This document shows, piece after piece, positions 43,541-52,294 of a stretch of DNA of 64,000 nucleotides (position 1 is the stretch's first letter; every line of letters starts with the position of its first letter). The DNA is taken from NCBI GenBank assembly GCA_964423575.1, contig CAYRFF010000007.1, forward strand, positions 21,446 to 85,445, given 5' to 3'. A program made the translations under genes and the position numbers. This DNA is from CAYRFF01 sp964423575 (GTDB lineage Bacteria > Bacteroidota > Bacteroidia > Chitinophagales > Saprospiraceae). Below the pieces are notes generated by a model that had not been told where the DNA came from, made no database searches, and saw only the letters and a program-made list of their open reading frames with translations.

Positions 43541-45700
43541 TTACCTGATAAGAGTTACATCGCCTTTTCCTCTGAATTCAGAACCATCAGGTAAAATTAC
43601 AGTAACTCTATACAGGTATAGATCAGCCGGTGCTTTTTCTCCACCGTTAATAGACCCATCCCAACCATCTTCTAGTTGATTACTATAAACTACCTTACCA
43701 AATCTATTAGTAATGATAAACTCCTTAATCAAGTCTTTTGGAACCGGTGATTGCTTAAATAACGGCCTGAAGAATTTATTGTCATCCAGGTCTGGGCTGA
43801 AAGCATTTGGTAATTGAATCTGAGGTTTTTCTCCTGTAATTACAACAAATATTTCCTGCTCGCAGCCAAAGCTATTTGTAAATGTCACTGAAATTATATT
43901 TTCTGTATCTTCATTGAGAATCGCCGTTCTCGCGCTTAGGCTATTGGTGCCGATAGTAGAACCGTTATACCTCCACACGATGGATGATTTATCGATGTCA
44001 TCTTCTGTAATCAGATTAACATCAACTGAAGATCCTATACCTACAACCAGACTTGGCTTAACTTCGATATTAGCCGGCACATCCTGATAAAATCCTACTC
44101 TAACCATTCCTCTGTTGAGACAGCCTTCCTCATCATAAGCCTCGAGCACATAAGTGGTTGCTACATCAGGGCTTGCGATAGGGTTAAAGCAATCTGTACA
44201 ACTCAATGTATTGGTGTTGGACACCCATCTGGGATTATTTAACATCAGACCTCCTGCATTTACAATGATTTGAGCAGTCTCTCCAGGACAGACAGTAATA
44301 GGATCGATAGGAATTGGAGGAATATTTACATTAACTGTAATAGTCTCTTTAACAGGACAGCAATTTTCCTTGGTTGCCGTTATAGTATAAGTCGTAGTTT
44401 CTCTAGCTGTTATGAGTGGCTCCAGACAATCTGTACAGCTTAAACCATCTTCAGGTGTCCACTTTATATCTGTTAGATCATCCTGAGGGAATGCCCTTAC
44501 CTGGACAGTCTTTTCATAGCAAACTGTTGTATCTCTCGGTATGATATTCAATTCTGTATCTATAACTTCTATGTCTATAGATTCTCTGATTTCACAAGCA
44601 CCATTAATACTTGTGCGATAATAGGTTGTATTCTCTTCCAGTGTTACAAGAATTGAACGAAGGGTATCAATGCCATTTATAATCGAAGGGTCATAATCCC
44701 ATTTATAGGTGATATCAGGGTAGTTCTCTTCGACTACCAGTTTTGCATCGGTTATTTTAATAACATCACCCTTGCAGTATTTAGTACAACCTGGTTCAGT
44801 AGAAGGAGCAGCCATAAGTCCAAAATCTGGTATTGAATCCACTCTGATATACAAAGAATCACTTATGGAACAATTGTAGAAGGTTAAAGTACCTATGAAT
44901 AATGTACTGCTTGTTATTGTTGCAGTAGGGGTAAGAGAGCTTTCGTCATCCATCACATCCGGATGATTCCAGCTGAAATAATCAGGAAAGTTAGTATCTG
45001 CGTTTAATTTTATGCTTCCTTGCTCACAGTATTGAGTAGGATCAGTCGTAAATAAATTGACAACGGGATCTATTAACTCAACGAATATACTATCTCGATA
45101 TGTGCAAGAACCTATTTTACCTTCCACATAGAACCAGCCATCTTCTGTAGGTAGCAAATTTGTTTCTGCTCCTGTAGTATTACTTACTAATTCTTCAGGA
45201 GACCAGGTATAGTTGCTAGTCGGTCCTGATACGGATATGTTTATGGGAATATCTCTGCAAGCAAGTAAGCGCTCGGATGGGTAATTGATTTTAATAGAAG
45301 GTTCCTGAAGCAATTGAATTTGATAGCGCAAGGAAGAGTTGAGTTGAGTATCATTAACTGAAATTACGATTGACTCAGGAATTCCAGGGCTACCACCTGC
45401 CAGTGGAATTATGCTGAAGGATTGTTCTGTTTCTCCTTTTAGAAAAATTATTTCAGAACCCAGAGTAGTAGTATAATCAACACCTCTTTCTGCGGTGCCT
45501 GATAATTCGACGTCTAAAATTATATCTTCCAATGCTGCAGGAGATATTGTAAAGACGATAACATCGGAACAGGTTCTGACCAATACATCAGCTTCACTTC
45601 TAAGCTCAGCCTCTAGATTATACTGTGCTTGAACTGATATTGCCGAGAATAAAAATCCAATAACAAAGAGATAAAACGCAGGTAACTTCATAAATGTCAT
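43541..45700 (-). CDS. large secreted protein with T9SS type B (gliding-associated) C-terminal domain
   Basis: A 719-residue exported protein. Signal peptide to about residue 25 (ISVQAQ), a Calx-beta-like first domain (LSGTAERGVDYTTTLGSEIIFLKG), several Ig/PKD-like modules, two of which carry the same SCTDC motif (GLSCTDCLEPLITARETTTYTI and TLSCTDCFNPIASPDVATTYVL), and a C-terminal type B sorting domain beginning LPNAFSPDLDDNKFFRP and ending FRGKGDVTLIR. Such proteins are adhesins or surface-matrix components exported by the type IX system. Target and partners are unknown. The SRPBCC gene follows after 26 bp. Confidence 0.88.
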   Translation of the reverse strand: MTFMKLPAFYLFVIGFLFSAISVQAQYNLEAELRSEADVLVRTCSDVIVFTISPAALEDIILDVELSGTAERGVDYTTTLGSEIIFLKGETEQSFSIIPLAGGSPGIPESIVISVNDTQLNSSLRYQIQLLQEPSIKINYPSERLLACRDIPINISVSGPTSNYTWSPEELVSNTTGAETNLLPTEDGWFYVEGKIGSCTYRDSIFVELIDPVVNLFTTDPTQYCEQGSIKLNADTNFPDYFSWNHPDVMDDESSLTPTATITSSTLFIGTLTFYNCSISDSLYIRVDSIPDFGLMAAPSTEPGCTKYCKGDVIKITDAKLVVEENYPDITYKWDYDPSIINGIDTLRSILVTLEENTTYYRTSINGACEIRESIDIEVIDTELNIIPRDTTVCYEKTVQVRAFPQDDLTDIKWTPEDGLSCTDCLEPLITARETTTYTITATKENCCPVKETITVNVNIPPIPIDPITVCPGETAQIIVNAGGLMLNNPRWVSNTNTLSCTDCFNPIASPDVATTYVLEAYDEEGCLNRGMVRVGFYQDVPANIEVKPSLVVGIGSSVDVNLITEDDIDKSSIVWRYNGSTIGTNSLSARTAILNEDTENIISVTFTNSFGCEQEIFVVITGEKPQIQLPNAFSPDLDDNKFFRPLFKQSPVPKDLIKEFIITNRFGKVVYSNQLEDGWDGSINGGEKAPADLYLYRVTVILPDGSEFRGKGDVTLIR

Positions 45701-45799
45701 TTATATATAGATAAACTGAACTGTAAATATACAATAAGTCTGATATATATACGATTTCGATTATGATGAATGTATTTTAAATCTTTTATACCGAAGTAA

Positions 45800-46210
45800 T
45801 TAACGACAGCCGGCGAGAGATTCACGAACCTGATCGTCGGTAATTGTCATCTTGGAATTATTCAGGACCTTTAATACGTAGTTGAGGATTTCAGTAATTT
45901 GGGTGTCGGTAAGAGCTATATTTTCCGGCATTTCTTCATTATAAACAATCCCATTAATTAATAAATCAGTCTCAATTCCGTACTTGATAGAGCAGGGGAT
46001 TCTCGCTATATTTTCCTTTAAATAATCAATGTCGGTAAGTGGTGGGATAAGAGCTGCCAGACCACTACCATCCTCCATGTGGCAATTACTGCAATATCCA
46101 TTATACAGGACTCTGCCTTTAAAGTATGGATCATCATAGCAGGATTGCGTTGTAAAAAGAATGAAGCATATCAATAAAGCAATCAAATTTATGAAATACT
46201 TTTTGTTCAT
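45800..46210 (-). CDS. c-type cytochrome lipoprotein
   Basis: A predicted periplasmic cytochrome c. MNKKYFINLIALLICFILFTTQSC is a lipoprotein signal (Cys about 24). The haem site CSNCH follows, then PPLTDIDYL and an axial Met candidate in NEEMPENI. The fold is a class I cytochrome c of about 110 residues. A longer start at 46237 would overlap the SCO1 gene by 17 bp; the ATG at 46210 gives a standard signal and is preferred. It is the last gene of the ChaN/SCO1 cluster and could be an electron donor or acceptor linked to an oxidase, which is inference. Confidence 0.87.
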   Translation of the reverse strand: MNKKYFINLIALLICFILFTTQSCYDDPYFKGRVLYNGYCSNCHMEDGSGLAALIPPLTDIDYLKENIARIPCSIKYGIETDLLINGIVYNEEMPENIALTDTQITEILNYVLKVLNNSKMTITDDQVRESLAGCR

Positions 46211-46220
46211 TTTTACGCAT

Positions 46221-46871
46221 TTATTCTTCTTCCGCATTAATCATCGAGTATTCTGCCAGTAGATTATCGATATCTTTCATCAGTCTATTCACGTCATCTT
46301 TATCTGTTCCATCGCAAAATGACCGGATTCTCCCATCCCAATCTACCAGAATAAATCTTCCAGAATGGTTAAAACCGCCCGGAGCATCTTCATCTTCCAT
46401 TGCAATTGAAAAATAAGATTCTGCAATATCGTAGATTTCTGTCCTGATACCGGTTACAAAAGACCATTTGTCAGAGCTGACTCCCAGTTTATTGGCATAA
46501 TCCTTTAGGCGTGGTACTGAATCCCTTACAGGATCAATACTGTGGCTGAGAATCTTCACCATATCATTCCCTTCGTAATGGTTATAAATCCTTAAAAGCT
46601 GAGCAGCCATCTGCGGGCAGATCGTAGGACATGCTGTGAAGAAAAAGTCGGATACATAGACTTTGTCTTTATAAGTCCTATTCGTGATATAATTACTATC
46701 CTGATCTACAAAAGAAAACTTGGGGATAGTATGATAAATCGTATCCCCATCAGCGCTTACTTCCTTCTTTCCTAGTATAGGTAAGGGTTTTACCTCAGTT
46801 GTGCAGCTTTGAATAGAAGCTATTGCCAGGACAAAAGCTATAAAACCTATTAAAACGTTATTAGCCTTCAT
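46221..46871 (-). CDS. SCO1/SenC family copper protein (lipoprotein)
   Basis: A 216-residue thioredoxin-fold lipoprotein (lipobox ASIQSC, Cys 23). SCO proteins deliver copper to the CuA site of cytochrome c oxidase or reduce it. The copper/thiol motif ACPTICP (C81, C85) and the distal His in GGFNHSGRF are intact, with VSDFFFTACPT and ILSHSIDPVRDS typical of the family. It overlaps the preceding small lipoprotein gene by 11 bp and precedes the cytochrome c gene, indicating one operon. No oxidase subunit genes are in the window. Confidence 0.93.
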   Translation of the reverse strand: MKANNVLIGFIAFVLAIASIQSCTTEVKPLPILGKKEVSADGDTIYHTIPKFSFVDQDSNYITNRTYKDKVYVSDFFFTACPTICPQMAAQLLRIYNHYEGNDMVKILSHSIDPVRDSVPRLKDYANKLGVSSDKWSFVTGIRTEIYDIAESYFSIAMEDEDAPGGFNHSGRFILVDWDGRIRSFCDGTDKDDVNRLMKDIDNLLAEYSMINAEEE

Positions 46872-47262
46872 GTGTAGTAAGAACTCTTCTGGAATTTTTA
46901 ATCATGTCATCAGTAAAGATTCCGATTCTAGATATTTTATCCAGTTCTTTCTTCAGATAACTTGTATCTCCGGTATGCATTTTAAATTCTTCCATCCATT
47001 CATTCATCATTTTGTCAGCTCTCATCAGCCCGTCAATATGTCTTAAGATGTTCACGGAATCGGCCGGGTTCATTGACTCATTATTTGCAGTTAATTGCAC
47101 CAAAGAATCAACAAGCCTATTGACGACAACCATTTCTGGCATAACTTCGTCGTGAACATCAATTACCTCATTTTGAAGTGCCGTGGCCGGATCTTCAGAA
47201 CAACTAGTAATTAGAGAGAAGAATAAAAATGTGAATAATAAAGGTGAAACTAGATTTTTCAT
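46861..47262 (-). CDS. small HDxVMPxM lipoprotein, copy 2
   Basis: A 133-residue predicted lipoprotein (signal to LITSC, Cys about 21). The mature protein is a helical bundle with EVIDVHDEVMPEMVVVNRLVD, then NEWMEEFKMHTGDTSYLKKELDKI. It is a clear paralogue of the gene just upstream. Relatives in Bacteroidota are often mislabelled viral A-type inclusion protein. The conserved His and Met residues on one helix, and position next to SCO1, make metal or haem binding plausible but unproven. Its end overlaps the SCO1 start by 11 bp. Confidence 0.75.
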   Translation of the reverse strand: MKNLVSPLLFTFLFFSLITSCSEDPATALQNEVIDVHDEVMPEMVVVNRLVDSLVQLTANNESMNPADSVNILRHIDGLMRADKMMNEWMEEFKMHTGDTSYLKKELDKISRIGIFTDDMIKNSRRVLTTHEG

Positions 47263-47284
47263 TTTGTTTGATAAATTTTATGGA

Positions 47285-47695
47285 TTAATCAAGATCATCA
47301 TAAATCTCGATGAATTTTTGTGCATGCGCAATAGAGTAATCAGTTGCGGTACGGATTGAATTAATTTTGCCGAGTTCATTTCGTAAATAAACAGTGTCTC
47401 CCGTATCCATCTTAAATGCTGCCATCCAATCATGCATAGTCTGATCAATTTTTTCAAACGCAGCTATTTCATTTACTATGCTTATTGAATCATCGCTGGA
47501 TGCCATAGCCTTGTTATTGAGTATCGTTCTCAACTGGTCCGCCATCTTATTGATTGTAATCATTTGTGGCATAACGATATCGTGTGCTTCGATTACTTCA
47601 TTCTGTAACTTAGTAGCAGGATCATCATCAGCACAGGATGAAAAAATAAAAATTGTAGATATAGCCATAATAACCGGCAAAATAAGTTTTCTCAT
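47285..47695 (-). CDS. small HDxVMPxM lipoprotein, copy 1
   Basis: A 136-residue predicted lipoprotein (signal to IFSSC, Cys about 21). ATKLQNEVIEAHDIVMPQMITINKMAD and HDWMAAFKMDTGDTVYLRNELGKI match the downstream copy closely, so the pair arose by tandem duplication. Predicted as a short helical bundle with a conserved His-Asp-x-Val-Met-Pro-x-Met face. It starts immediately after the ChaN-like gene (no gap) and lies 22 bp before its paralogue, so all are probably one transcript with SCO1 and cytochrome c. Function unknown. Confidence 0.75.
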   Translation of the reverse strand: MRKLILPVIMAISTIFIFSSCADDDPATKLQNEVIEAHDIVMPQMITINKMADQLRTILNNKAMASSDDSISIVNEIAAFEKIDQTMHDWMAAFKMDTGDTVYLRNELGKINSIRTATDYSIAHAQKFIEIYDDLD

Positions 47696-48550
47696 TTAAT
47701 TGAAATTTTTATTTGTTATAATAATGTAATCTGCAATGCCTTTGCTGTCTTCCAGAAACTCGCAATTTTCCATTACTGCCATACTTATAGTAGCAACACG
47801 GGGTTTGCAGTATTCCTTAAGGTATACATAAATTCCCTCGTAATTGTTTGAATGATAGGCACCGTTAAAGTGCAGTATTTTCTTTTTCCCTTTTATGTTT
47901 ACACAAATGTTGTGCGCCATTACTGCATCTTTTATGGCCTGAGCTTCAAGTAAATACATTGGTCCTGAACCATGCATATTCATACCACTCCTCAGGTTTG
48001 CATAGGATTCCAGAGTCGTATCTACCGAAATGGGCATTGACGGCATATACTCCGGATAAACCGTTGTCAGTTCTGCCAATGTATCCAGACCATGATAGAA
48101 AACTGTTCTAGCATATCTTCTGGGAATATTGCTTGCAACAAATTTTCTGTTTTCCTCTTTTGCCAGTTCTACCAGTGGCTTATAATCAGAGTAATTATTC
48201 CATAACCTGGCATCTTCTTCAAATGAAGATTGCACAATAAACCCTCTGAAATATTCATCGACGATGGATTGCTGATCAAATTCTATCATTTCAGCACCTA
48301 GAATCCAATCTTCATTCTTTTCAATGAGAGCCTTGGATGTTTCTAGTTGAATCCAATGACCTATTTTATTGTCATGTAATTCACCGAAGAGAACGACATC
48401 CTTCTTCTTATTCAAATCTTTTATAAAATTAACCCAACTTATCTCCTTGCCGGAACTATTGTAAATTTTATAAGCAACTGGAGTTTCTTGAGCAATTACA
48501 GAAAAAGACAACAAAAATACAGTCAAAAAGAGGCATAAAAATTTATTCAT
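47696..48550 (-). CDS. ChaN family haem-binding-like protein
   Basis: A 284-residue exported protein with signal MNKFLCLFLTVFLLSFSVIAQ. The ChaN (PF04187) signature is present: DVVLFGELHDNKIGHWIQLE (about residues 50-70), LGAEMIEFDQQSIVDEYF, and the late ILHFNGAYHSNNYEGIYVYL. ChaN-like proteins bind haem as dimers through conserved residues of this domain; the exact role is not settled. It is first in a run with two small lipoproteins, SCO1 and a cytochrome c, which suggests periplasmic haem/copper handling. Confidence 0.87.
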   Translation of the reverse strand: MNKFLCLFLTVFLLSFSVIAQETPVAYKIYNSSGKEISWVNFIKDLNKKKDVVLFGELHDNKIGHWIQLETSKALIEKNEDWILGAEMIEFDQQSIVDEYFRGFIVQSSFEEDARLWNNYSDYKPLVELAKEENRKFVASNIPRRYARTVFYHGLDTLAELTTVYPEYMPSMPISVDTTLESYANLRSGMNMHGSGPMYLLEAQAIKDAVMAHNICVNIKGKKKILHFNGAYHSNNYEGIYVYLKEYCKPRVATISMAVMENCEFLEDSKGIADYIIITNKNFN

Positions 48551-48661
48551 AAATTGAAGTTTCGTGGAATATTACACAAATATGAAATATTTTTGGTTTA
48601 TATATCAACCTTTCCGATAATTTATTGTAGAATAGTATAAGAATAAACTTATACATTTAAA

Positions 48662-50095
48662 ATGCGAGCGCAGAAAAGCAAAACAGCGATTCTGTGGTTC
48701 AGAAATGACTTGCGTTTACATGATAATGAAAGCTTAACTTATGCTATAGATTCCTTTGACAATGTAATACCGATCTATGTATTCGATAAAAGGATGTACG
48801 AGGGAACAACCTCCTATGGATTCCCTAAAATCGATACATTCAGGACCAAGTTTTACATAGAAAGCGTGCTTGCCTTAAGGCAGGCATTGAGGAGTAAAGG
48901 AAGTGATCTCATTATCAGATACGGAATAACAGAGGATGTCTTGTCTGAAATATGTCAGACCTTCGGGGCAGAATTTGTTTTATGTAATCGTGAACGCACC
49001 ACGGAAGAGGTTAATATCCAGAATATGCTGGAACAGTCTCTCTGGCAGAAGGGAGCTGAAATATTGTATTTCAGGGGTAAAATGCTCTATTATACCGCTG
49101 ATCTGCCGTTTCCTATTAAACATACTCCGGATACCTTTTCTCAATTCAGGAAGGAGTTGTATAAAATTGTTCCTATACGGGACCCGTTGCCTGCGCCCGA
49201 TAGAATCAGAACTTATACCGGAAATGTGGATACTGGAGAGATACCTGAAAGAGTATCAATCTTAAGTAATACCGATAAGTATCCTGATGAAGTCCGGGTA
49301 ATAGGTGGAGAAGATGAAGCACTGAAAAGGCTTCAGGACATGGAGAGACTCCTACAGAGATTCAATATCGATGAATACAAGTCGGATTCATTTGAGGATT
49401 TTTATACCACTCATCTGTCCCCCTGGATTTCCAAGGGAAGCCTCAGTCCTAAGTTATTATATAAAACTCTATTGCCATTTGCGGAAGCTGAAAACACCAA
49501 ATACGTGGTACAAAAGATTATCAATAACCTCTTGTACAGAGATTTCTGCAGGTTTATGGCCAAAAAATATGAGGATAGAATCTTTTATAAAAACGGTGTG
49601 AAAGGGGAGACCCCAAGAGAGAGTTTTCTGGATTTAACTGTTGCCAAGCGATTTATCAAAGGGAAAACCGGGATTCCTATTATCGATGCGCAGGTGCGCA
49701 AACTTATAAATACGGGCTACCTCACTTCCAAGTCAAGAAGAATCCTTGCATCTTTCTTTATCTTTGATCTCAAACTTCCGTGGTTGTATGGAGCTGAGTT
49801 CTTTGAAAGTCATCTGATAGATTATGATCCAGCGAGCAATTACGCCAATTGGGGGATTCTGGCTGACACTTATCATGAGACTGTGGGAAATGCATACATC
49901 AATATAGTACATCAGGCAGAGAAATTTGATCCGGAAGGAGTTTTTGTCAAAAGATGGGTGCCGGTATTGTCAAAGGTCGATGAAGGGTTGATTCATTATC
50001 CGTGGAAGTGGGAGCCGGCTCAACGCAAGAAATGGGACTTGCCTGAATCCGTTTATCCGTTTCCGATTGTGAGCCCTAGATATTCCCTGGTTTAA
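48662..50095 (+). CDS. DASH-type cryptochrome/photolyase
   Basis: A 477-residue flavoprotein of the cryptochrome-DASH branch, which repairs pyrimidine dimers in single-stranded DNA and may sense blue light. The N-terminal photolyase domain opens TAILWFRNDLRLHDNESL. FRGKMLYYTADLPFPIKHTPDTFSQFRKEL is DASH-like, and the FAD-binding half shows LLYRDFCRFMA, GKTGIPIIDAQVRKLINTGYL and NAYINIVHQAEKFDPEGVFVKRWVP. Length is within the DASH range without the long plant extensions. It converges on the lolD-like gene with a 1-bp gap. The exact activity is inference. Confidence 0.9.
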   Translation: MRAQKSKTAILWFRNDLRLHDNESLTYAIDSFDNVIPIYVFDKRMYEGTTSYGFPKIDTFRTKFYIESVLALRQALRSKGSDLIIRYGITEDVLSEICQTFGAEFVLCNRERTTEEVNIQNMLEQSLWQKGAEILYFRGKMLYYTADLPFPIKHTPDTFSQFRKELYKIVPIRDPLPAPDRIRTYTGNVDTGEIPERVSILSNTDKYPDEVRVIGGEDEALKRLQDMERLLQRFNIDEYKSDSFEDFYTTHLSPWISKGSLSPKLLYKTLLPFAEAENTKYVVQKIINNLLYRDFCRFMAKKYEDRIFYKNGVKGETPRESFLDLTVAKRFIKGKTGIPIIDAQVRKLINTGYLTSKSRRILASFFIFDLKLPWLYGAEFFESHLIDYDPASNYANWGILADTYHETVGNAYINIVHQAEKFDPEGVFVKRWVPVLSKVDEGLIHYPWKWEPAQRKKWDLPESVYPFPIVSPRYSLV

Positions 50096-50096
50096 A

Positions 50097-50753
50097 CTAG
50101 GCGATAAGTCCGTCGGACAGATGAATAACTCTGTCACTGATTTCAGCGAGGTTTTCGTTATGTGTAACAATGACAAATGTCTGGTTTAACTCTTCTCTTA
50201 ACCTAAGGATGAGAGCGTGAAGGTCTTCGGAGGTTTTGGAATCCAGATTCCCGGTAGGCTCATCTGCAAGGACAATATCCGGATTGTTGATGAGAGCTCT
50301 GGCCATCGCGATACGCTGTTGTTCACCGCCTGACATTTGACTTGGTTTATGGTCTTTACGTTCTACCATACCCAATATATCCAGAAGCTCCATAGCTCTT
50401 TCATTTATCAAGCGCTGATCAGTTCCTGCGATTTTAGCCGGAAGTAAAATATTCTCAAGTGCTGTAAATTCCGGAAGTAGATGGTGAAATTGAAAAACCA
50501 GGCCTATATGTTTGTTTCGGAATTTGCTCAGTTCTTTATCATTAAAGGTGAAAGGGTTTTCTCCGTTGAGAAGAACGGTCCCGGAGTCGGGGTTGTCAAG
50601 TGTACCGAGGATATGTAGTAAGGTGGTCTTGCCGGCACCTGACTGTCCGGTTATAGAAACTATTTCCCCTTCTTCTATACTCAGACTCACACCCTTGAGT
50701 ACCATTAAGTCACCGTATGACTTTATTATATTACTTGCAGAAACTATGGGCAT
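50097..50753 (-). CDS. lolD: LolD-like ABC transporter ATPase
   Basis: A 218-residue ABC ATPase of the MacB/LolD/FtsE subfamily. Walker A GQSGAGKTT (about residues 36-44), signature QMSGGEQQR, Walker B IVLADEPTGNLD and switch His in VIVTHNE are intact. VFQFHHLLPEFTALENILLPAKI is a LolD-type segment, so lipoprotein release to the outer membrane is the likely role. The LolC/E-type permease genes are not adjacent, which is common in Bacteroidota. The gene symbol is by similarity only. Confidence 0.88.
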   Translation of the reverse strand: MPIVSASNIIKSYGDLMVLKGVSLSIEEGEIVSITGQSGAGKTTLLHILGTLDNPDSGTVLLNGENPFTFNDKELSKFRNKHIGLVFQFHHLLPEFTALENILLPAKIAGTDQRLINERAMELLDILGMVERKDHKPSQMSGGEQQRIAMARALINNPDIVLADEPTGNLDSKTSEDLHALILRLREELNQTFVIVTHNENLAEISDRVIHLSDGLIA

Positions 50754-50792
50754 CTATATGGTAAATTCATTTTTAAAATAAAATACGTTCTG

Positions 50793-50800
50793 CAAATATA
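50793..50800 (-). promoter_or_regulatory. candidate -7 element for the lolD-like gene
   Basis: On the minus strand this reads TATATTTG, matching TAnnTTTG, about 40 bp before the ATG at 50753. No clear -33 element. Confidence 0.4.
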
Positions 50801-50988
50801 AGAGTTCCGTGCATCTTTTATCAGCTAATTGAAAAGTGCATTCAGGTGAGTTCATCATTTGTGTAAACTAAAATATTAATGCTTAAGTATATTGCTACAT
50901 GCACTTGATTACGTTATAAGAGCGAGGGAGACCAGAAAAAGGCTGTTTTAAACAAAGAATATAATTTTTAAAATGGGCTGTTTCATCT

Positions 50989-50996
50989 TATCTTTG
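50989..50996 (+). promoter_or_regulatory. candidate -7 element for the glycosyltransferase pair
   Basis: TATCTTTG matches TAnnTTTG. The start point would be near 51002, about 15 bases before the ATG at 51017, which argues against the in-frame TTG at 51005 as the start codon. Confidence 0.5.
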
Positions 50997-51016
50997 TAGA
51001 CCAATTGGATTGCCTT

Positions 51017-52282
51017 ATGCATATACTTCAACTCTGTAAAAAGTTTCCGTACCCGCTTAAAGATGGCGAAGCAATAGCTGTGACATATCTCAGCCGCGCT
51101 TTCAACGCACTCGGGTGTAAGGTTTCTCTGCTCGCGATGAATACTTCCAAGCACTTTACAGATGTGAATAGCATTCCTGAATCCTTTAGTCATTACAAGG
51201 AAATCCGATGCACATATCTAGATAACGAAGTCACGGGAATAGGAGCCTTTAAAAACCTGTTTTCATCCAAATCTTTTCATCTGACACGATTTTACAGTAA
51301 AGAGTTTGAAGATGAGTTAATTTCTATGCTTAAAGCCAACACTTATGACATCATACAAATTGAGTCTCTTTACCTCGCTCAGTATATAGATGTGATTAGA
51401 GCGCACTCCAAAGGACTCGTGGTCATGCGCGCACATAATGTGGAGCATGAAATCTGGGACAGGATTACGATGAACACTCAATCCTTGCCAAAGAGACTTT
51501 ATCTGAAATATCTCACAAGAAAACTCAAAGTAGCCGAAAGAGAATACCTTCAGGATTATGATTACCTAGTGGCAATTTCTGCAAGAGATTTAAAGCAGTT
51601 CAGGACTATGGGCTACAAAAACGGGGCTACGGTTGCTCCTATAGGGATTAAAATCGAGGATTATAAGCCATTAGGCTATCAGCAATATAATATGGAAATG
51701 AATCCTTGTTTTATCGGTTCACTGGATTGGATACCCAATATTGAAGGTCTTGAATGGTTCCTCGATAAGGTGTGGCCTGATGTTGCTAAGGAAAATAAAG
51801 ATTTGTTCTTTCACATTGCCGGAAGGAATGCAATCAAACCTGTAAATTATCAGAGGGAAAATACTGTATTTCACGGTGAAGTTGACTGTGCTAGAAGCTG
51901 GTTAAGCAATTATAATATAATGATTGTGCCCCTACTGAGTGGTAGTGGGATGCGTGCAAAAATCATCGAAGCAATGGCTCTTGGTATGGTCGTTATTACT
52001 ACTACAATTGGTCTGGAAGGGATACCGGCTGAAGATGGGGAACATATTCTCATCGCTGACAATCCTGAAGATTTCAATCGCGTTTTTACATATCTTAGAA
52101 ATCATCCCGAGCAAATAGGCCGTATCGGTAAAAATGCCCGTAATTATGCTGAAACTAATTACAATAATATTCTTATAGCCTCCAGACTATTGGACAACTA
52201 TAGAGAATACCTCGGAATTAATGATACAGAACCCAAGGGCAAAGAAAAACGAGGTGAAATTGATTATTCTGTTTCACTATAA
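51017..52282 (+). CDS. GT-B glycosyltransferase (family 4-like)
   Basis: A 421-residue GT-B fold transferase. The N-terminal acceptor half opens MHILQLCKKFPYPLKDGEAIAVTYLSRA. The donor half has FIGSLDWIPNIEGLEWFLDKVWP, FHIAGRN and PLLSGSGMRAKIIEAMALGMVVITT, with the Glu expected to bind the sugar nucleotide. Such enzymes add sugars to surface polysaccharides or glycoproteins. The frame extends to a TTG at 51005, but the promoter position favours the ATG at 51017. A second glycosyltransferase follows after 12 bp. Donor and acceptor are unknown. Confidence 0.87.
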   Translation: MHILQLCKKFPYPLKDGEAIAVTYLSRAFNALGCKVSLLAMNTSKHFTDVNSIPESFSHYKEIRCTYLDNEVTGIGAFKNLFSSKSFHLTRFYSKEFEDELISMLKANTYDIIQIESLYLAQYIDVIRAHSKGLVVMRAHNVEHEIWDRITMNTQSLPKRLYLKYLTRKLKVAEREYLQDYDYLVAISARDLKQFRTMGYKNGATVAPIGIKIEDYKPLGYQQYNMEMNPCFIGSLDWIPNIEGLEWFLDKVWPDVAKENKDLFFHIAGRNAIKPVNYQRENTVFHGEVDCARSWLSNYNIMIVPLLSGSGMRAKIIEAMALGMVVITTTIGLEGIPAEDGEHILIADNPEDFNRVFTYLRNHPEQIGRIGKNARNYAETNYNNILIASRLLDNYREYLGINDTEPKGKEKRGEIDYSVSL

Positions 52283-52294
52283 TTTGTTCTGGAT

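Noticed and set aside
45800..46237. Longer cytochrome c start overlapping SCO1
   Set aside because: The extra residues (MRKKNKCVK) only lengthen the n-region of the signal; the ATG at 46210 gives a normal lipoprotein signal without overlap.
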